8,981 bases of DNA from a bacterium (GTDB lineage: Bacteria; Babelota; Babeliae; Babelales; GCA-2401785): positions 1 to 8,981 of the forward strand of contig DAOVOC010000030.1 of NCBI GenBank assembly GCA_030629865.1, given 5' to 3'. The notes under the pieces are model-generated. The model did no database searches, was not told the origin of the DNA, and was given only the letters and a program-made list of their open reading frames with translations. Of the stretch, positions 6,598 through 8,981 are shown in pieces (position 1 is the first letter of the stretch; every line of letters starts with the position of its first letter). The translations under genes and the position numbers were made by a program.

Positions 6598-6600
6598 ATA

Positions 6601-6630
6601 AAAAAGGCCCTACGGTATTCCATCGGGCCT
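6601..6630 (-). terminator. Intrinsic terminator of the 6660-7253 gene
   Basis: Arms AGGCCC (6605-6610) and GGGCCT (6625-6630) pair over a 14-nt loop. On the minus strand the stem is followed by a run of Ts (6601-6605). The plus-strand side also has a T run (6635-6640), so it could work in both directions between the convergent tRNA cluster and this gene. Confidence 0.72.
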
Positions 6631-6659
6631 CACTCTTTTTAAAGAAATTTATACGTTTT

Positions 6660-7253
6660 CTAGGCTGCAGATAATGGCTTTACCGCTTCTTCAGCTAAGA
6701 GGGCCGCCACTGCAACTCTGTTTTCTGGAGCTTTAAATAATTCAACAAGCCCATCAAACATCATATTGCAAACATCAACAGTCCACTTTTGAACAAGTGG
6801 AAGATATTTTTCTCTTTCTGGAAATTTTGAAACTAGGTCCTGAGAAACTTTGACACAATATGCTCCGCAACTCATGCTAAGTTGCATAAAGATCATATTA
6901 AGAGATTGCATTCCCTCTGTGCGCCGTGCAGGATTCTTGAGCACATACCTTAACGCATTAAAAATCGGATCCAAACCACTTTGAATATTTTTTTGCATAT
7001 CACTAACAATGTCATATGATTTTGCACAAAGCACTTCTCGCACTTCAGGAGAAAGTTCATTAAATGTTTTAAGAATAGATTGATTCCATTTACCAACAAG
7101 TTTTATGGCAAAATTGTTATACGATTTTAAAAGCACCTGCATATGCGGATTTTCAATCAACTTATTCTTCTCAATCTGCGCAGTTAAGTCACTACACATT
7201 CCCCGAAATGACACAGCAGCCATCATTGAAAAAACAAGCAAAGTAATTTTCAT
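6660..7253 (-). CDS. Small secreted helical protein, unknown function
   Basis: A 197-residue protein I do not recognise. It starts with a signal peptide (MKITLLVFSMMAAVSF, 1-16, then RGMCSD), so the mature chain is probably exported. Cys20 is near the cleavage region, but R-G-M before it does not fit a lipobox. The rest reads as amphipathic helices without obvious repeats or catalytic motifs. Cys76, Cys129, Cys133 (C-G-A-Y-C) and Cys162 could form disulfides after export. The ATG at 7253-7251 is preferred over an in-frame start at 7289 because GGAGG (7264-7268) lies 10 nt upstream and the signal peptide begins there. It is followed by its own terminator and preceded by the terminator of the next minus-strand gene, so it is probably a single-gene transcript. 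Confidence 0.75.
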   Translation of the reverse strand: MKITLLVFSMMAAVSFRGMCSDLTAQIEKNKLIENPHMQVLLKSYNNFAIKLVGKWNQSILKTFNELSPEVREVLCAKSYDIVSDMQKNIQSGLDPIFNALRYVLKNPARRTEGMQSLNMIFMQLSMSCGAYCVKVSQDLVSKFPEREKYLPLVQKWTVDVCNMMFDGLVELFKAPENRVAVAALLAEEAVKPLSAA

Positions 7254-7317
7254 AATCTTTTTTCCTCCACAACAAAAAACAATTAACAATATTTAAATGT
7301 TATCAAAAAAAAAGGTA

Positions 7318-7349
7318 CTAAAAAAGGCCAGGCTTTTGAGCCCGGCCTT
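7318..7349 (-). terminator. Intrinsic terminator of the 7376-8125 gene
   Basis: On the minus strand AAGGCCGGGCT (7349-7339) pairs with AGCCTGGCCTT (7334-7324) over 11 positions including one G-U pair. The loop is 4 nt and the stem runs into a stretch of Ts. It lies 27 nt after the stop codon and separates this gene from the next one downstream. Confidence 0.9.
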
Positions 7350-7375
7350 AAAACATTTTCTTATTTCAATTATAT

Positions 7376-8125
7376 TTACGGTCTCAAAAGAGCATCTACA
7401 GAAATCATTTTTGCAAGAGCTTCGGTTGCACGCCTGATAGCAACACCATCGGTAAGACCACCGTATACACCACCAAAGTATTTTAAAAACGCACTCTGTG
7501 ATGCATCTGCAAATCCTCTGCGCTCCATATTGTTGTATACATCTTTAGCAAAGCCCTTAATGTTTTTTGCACCATGCTTATTAACCAAACTGATAATCGT
7601 TGTAACAAGCTTAACGCTTTCGGGTGAACGAACAAGATCAATAAGACGACGTACTACAACGTTAGGGTTACGTACGTTCTGAACTTTTTTAATAACATCT
7701 GCAATTTTACACTCAACCGCATTTGCATTAACTTTTTTTGCTTTTAAAAGAATAGCCTCTACAGCTTCCAAAATTTTCTTCTTGTCAGCACGTTGAACTT
7801 TTTTAAGGACATCTGCAACATTTTCGGCAACGTTATCCGCATCAAACTCTTTAACAACACTAACAATGTTAGCTGCAGCACTACGGATTTTTCTGTTATC
7901 AAGAGATTTGCGAGCATTAATAATCACATTATTAGGATCAGCTTTTGCTACTTTTTCCAAAATGTTGTCAACATCAAAAGAAGACTTTTGTGGTTTTACA
8001 AAAGGTAAACCAATCTGACCAGAAGCAATTGCCTGAAAAAACGGTATTTGCGTCAACGCTTGTACATTAGTGATGGCACTGCCGACACCCAAAATCAAAG
8101 CGATAGTTTTTATTAACTTATTCAT
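7376..8125 (-). CDS. Secreted alpha-helical repeat protein, unknown function
   Basis: A 249-residue protein with a clear signal peptide (1-23, MNKLIKTIALILGVGSAITN then VQA) and likely cleavage after Ala23. The middle (about 87-198) is built from consecutive units of roughly 19 residues, starting at 87, 106, 125, 144, 164 and 180, with a related unit at 55. They share a pattern of two aliphatic residues, then Lys-Val/Ala-Lys/Gln, a polar turn rich in Asn/Asp/Lys, and an aliphatic helix ending in [IV]AD. Two segments 38 residues apart are especially alike: VADVLKKVQRAD (103-114) and IADVIKKVQNVR (141-152). This suggests an alpha-solenoid-like fold that binds something outside the cytoplasm. 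The Gly-rich end (FGGVYGGLTDG, 217-227) is not repetitive. AAGGAG (8133-8138) is 7 nt before ATG. No family recognised. Confidence 0.8.
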   Translation of the reverse strand: MNKLIKTIALILGVGSAITNVQALTQIPFFQAIASGQIGLPFVKPQKSSFDVDNILEKVAKADPNNVIINARKSLDNRKIRSAAANIVSVVKEFDADNVAENVADVLKKVQRADKKKILEAVEAILLKAKKVNANAVECKIADVIKKVQNVRNPNVVVRRLIDLVRSPESVKLVTTIISLVNKHGAKNIKGFAKDVYNNMERRGFADASQSAFLKYFGGVYGGLTDGVAIRRATEALAKMISVDALLRP

Positions 8126-8463
8126 TCGCTAACTCCTTCTTTTGGGACTCTCCACACTTGAGTGATTACCTCAATCACTCCTAAACACATCTCTAGACTA
8201 CATGGAGATAGCGTTTTCATCAAAAGCCTATATCTGTAGCTAAAAAACGCCCTTTTATATGGAAAAACAGAGGATAAAATACCTAAAATTTCAAAAAACC
8301 TAATATTTCACCTTAAAAAGCATGAAAAACACTTCATATTGCCGGTTTTCATGTAGAAAATACATATAAAGTTTGGAATACTGTAGAAAACAGAATATCC
8401 TAACTAGAAGAGCGTCAAAAAACGTGCCCTCATGTTGTTCCACCATAATACCGAAAGGCACCG
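8126..8463. other. 338-nt AT-rich intergenic region between divergent genes
   Basis: No convincing gene lies here. It should hold the promoters of the minus-strand repeat protein and the plus-strand Ham1/RdgB gene. Visible structures are an 8-bp inverted repeat at 8160-8180 and two copies of TGTAGAAAA 30 nt apart (8352-8360, 8382-8390), each inside a small palindrome. TTGCCG at 8339-8344 with CATATA at 8363-8368 (18-nt spacing) is a weak promoter candidate for the plus-strand gene. I could not pick a confident promoter for the minus-strand gene. Confidence 0.6.
8160..8180. repeat. Inverted repeat upstream of the secreted repeat-protein gene
   Basis: GAGTGATT (8160-8167) and AATCACTC (8173-8180) are perfect 8-bp arms around ACCTC. 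It lies 35 to 55 nt before the minus-strand start at 8125 and has no T tail. It could be an operator or a hairpin in the mRNA leader. Confidence 0.6.
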
Positions 8464-8981
8464 ATGTCACGGCAAATTTACTACGCAACCGGTAATGTTG
8501 CAAAATTCAACGAAGTATCTAATTACCTCAAAAAGCATGAACCATCAATAAAACTGGTCCAATTCACCGAAAAATTGTCTGAAATTCAAACAAAAGACCA
8601 AAAAGCCATCGCAATACACAAATCTCGCAGAGCATGGGAGCAATTACACAAACCGCTTTTAGTAGATGATTCTGGCATCTATTTTGAACGCTATGGCACG
8701 TTTCCTGGCACACTTACAAAGCACGTTTTTGAAGGCATCGGATTTGACGGAATATTCAAGCTCGTCAAACCGCATGACAGAGCCTATTTTCTCCTACACA
8801 TGGTTTATGTAAACGGAATGGGACATCCGTATGGATTCGAAGGACGCTGCGAAGGACAAATTATCAAACCAAAAGAATTCGAGTATCAGCCAGGTTTTCC
8901 TTACGATTCAATATTTATGCCAAATGGCTCCGACAAAACCTACGCCGAGCTGCGCACAAACTACGATGTTTCAGCGCAATA
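8464..8981 (+). CDS. Ham1/RdgB-family non-canonical purine NTP pyrophosphatase (3' end cut by window)
   Basis: 172 codons are visible and the last codon is cut after TA, so it either stops here or runs on; the family is usually about 190 to 200 residues. These enzymes hydrolyse ITP, dITP and XTP to the monophosphates and keep deaminated purines out of DNA and RNA. Hallmarks are ATGNVAKFNEV (8-18, the T/S-x-N-x-x-K-x-x-E phosphate site), VDDSGIY (67-73, with the catalytic Asp-Asp), FEGRCEGQI (125-133, F-x-G-x-x-x-G), and PGFPYDSIF (143-151, usually PGFGYDP-F) followed by KTYAEL. The usual SHR near the end is not evident; the visible end reads YDVSAQ. AAAGG (8454-8458) is 5 nt before ATG. Divergence from the consensus leaves exact substrate open. 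Confidence 0.85.
   Translation, partial: MSRQIYYATGNVAKFNEVSNYLKKHEPSIKLVQFTEKLSEIQTKDQKAIAIHKSRRAWEQLHKPLLVDDSGIYFERYGTFPGTLTKHVFEGIGFDGIFKLVKPHDRAYFLLHMVYVNGMGHPYGFEGRCEGQIIKPKEFEYQPGFPYDSIFMPNGSDKTYAELRTNYDVSAQ

Noticed and set aside
7234..7253. Lipoprotein reading of the 6660-7253 protein because of Cys20 after the hydrophobic leader
   Set aside because: The residues before the Cys (R-G-M) do not fit the lipobox, so an ordinary signal peptide is more likely.
8300..8503. A 67-codon minus-strand frame before and overlapping the Ham1/RdgB start
   Set aside because: No binding site or protein-like features; it overlaps the well-supported plus-strand gene and AT-rich intergenic DNA.

Overview
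This is an AT-rich bacterial window that uses the standard bacterial code. Most genes have Shine-Dalgarno sequences, and several intrinsic terminators are visible. It carries ordinary housekeeping genes (DNA repair, Xer recombinase, rRNA methyltransferase-like enzyme, FtsB-like division protein, S41 protease, three tRNAs, Ham1/RdgB-type nucleotide hydrolase) mixed with three exported or membrane proteins I cannot assign to a family. The presence of FtsB, a periplasmic-type S41 protease and several signal peptides suggests a Gram-negative-type cell. AT richness, dispersed double-hairpin intergenic repeats and small secreted helical proteins would fit a host-associated lineage such as Dependentiae/Babeliae (TM6) or a rickettsia-like organism. 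That placement is inference and cannot be settled from the sequence alone.

Layout. Positions 1-42 may be the tail of an upstream plus-strand gene. Positions 59-236 hold the long copy of a double-hairpin repeat. nth (endonuclease III) follows on the minus strand (302-964). A plus-strand group begins at 1041: a Xer tyrosine recombinase, then a COG1092-type SAM methyltransferase that overlaps it by 4 nt and starts with TTG, then a membrane coiled-coil protein of unknown function (2883-4070) whose start overlaps the methyltransferase. This third gene has a terminator-like hairpin inside its reading frame. The short repeat copy (4084-4214) lies between its end and the convergent minus-strand ftsB-like gene, and supplies the last five codons and stop of the latter.

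From about 4510 the layout is divergent: the ftsB-like gene goes left and a C-terminal processing protease (4616-6199) goes right. A tRNA cluster His-Pro-Arg follows (6295-6560), with a good -10 box ahead of it and an intrinsic terminator behind it. Two minus-strand genes for secreted helical proteins come next (6660-7253 and 7376-8125), each with a signal peptide and its own terminator. The second is built from roughly 19-residue repeats. A 338-nt gene-free stretch (8126-8463) holds short inverted and direct repeats. The window ends inside a plus-strand Ham1/RdgB family gene (from 8464).

I found no defence system, CRISPR array, insertion sequence, prophage or obvious biosynthetic cluster. 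The most unusual points are the repeat-derived end of the ftsB-like gene, the terminator-like hairpin inside an open reading frame, the 19-residue repeat protein, and the unassigned membrane coiled-coil protein.
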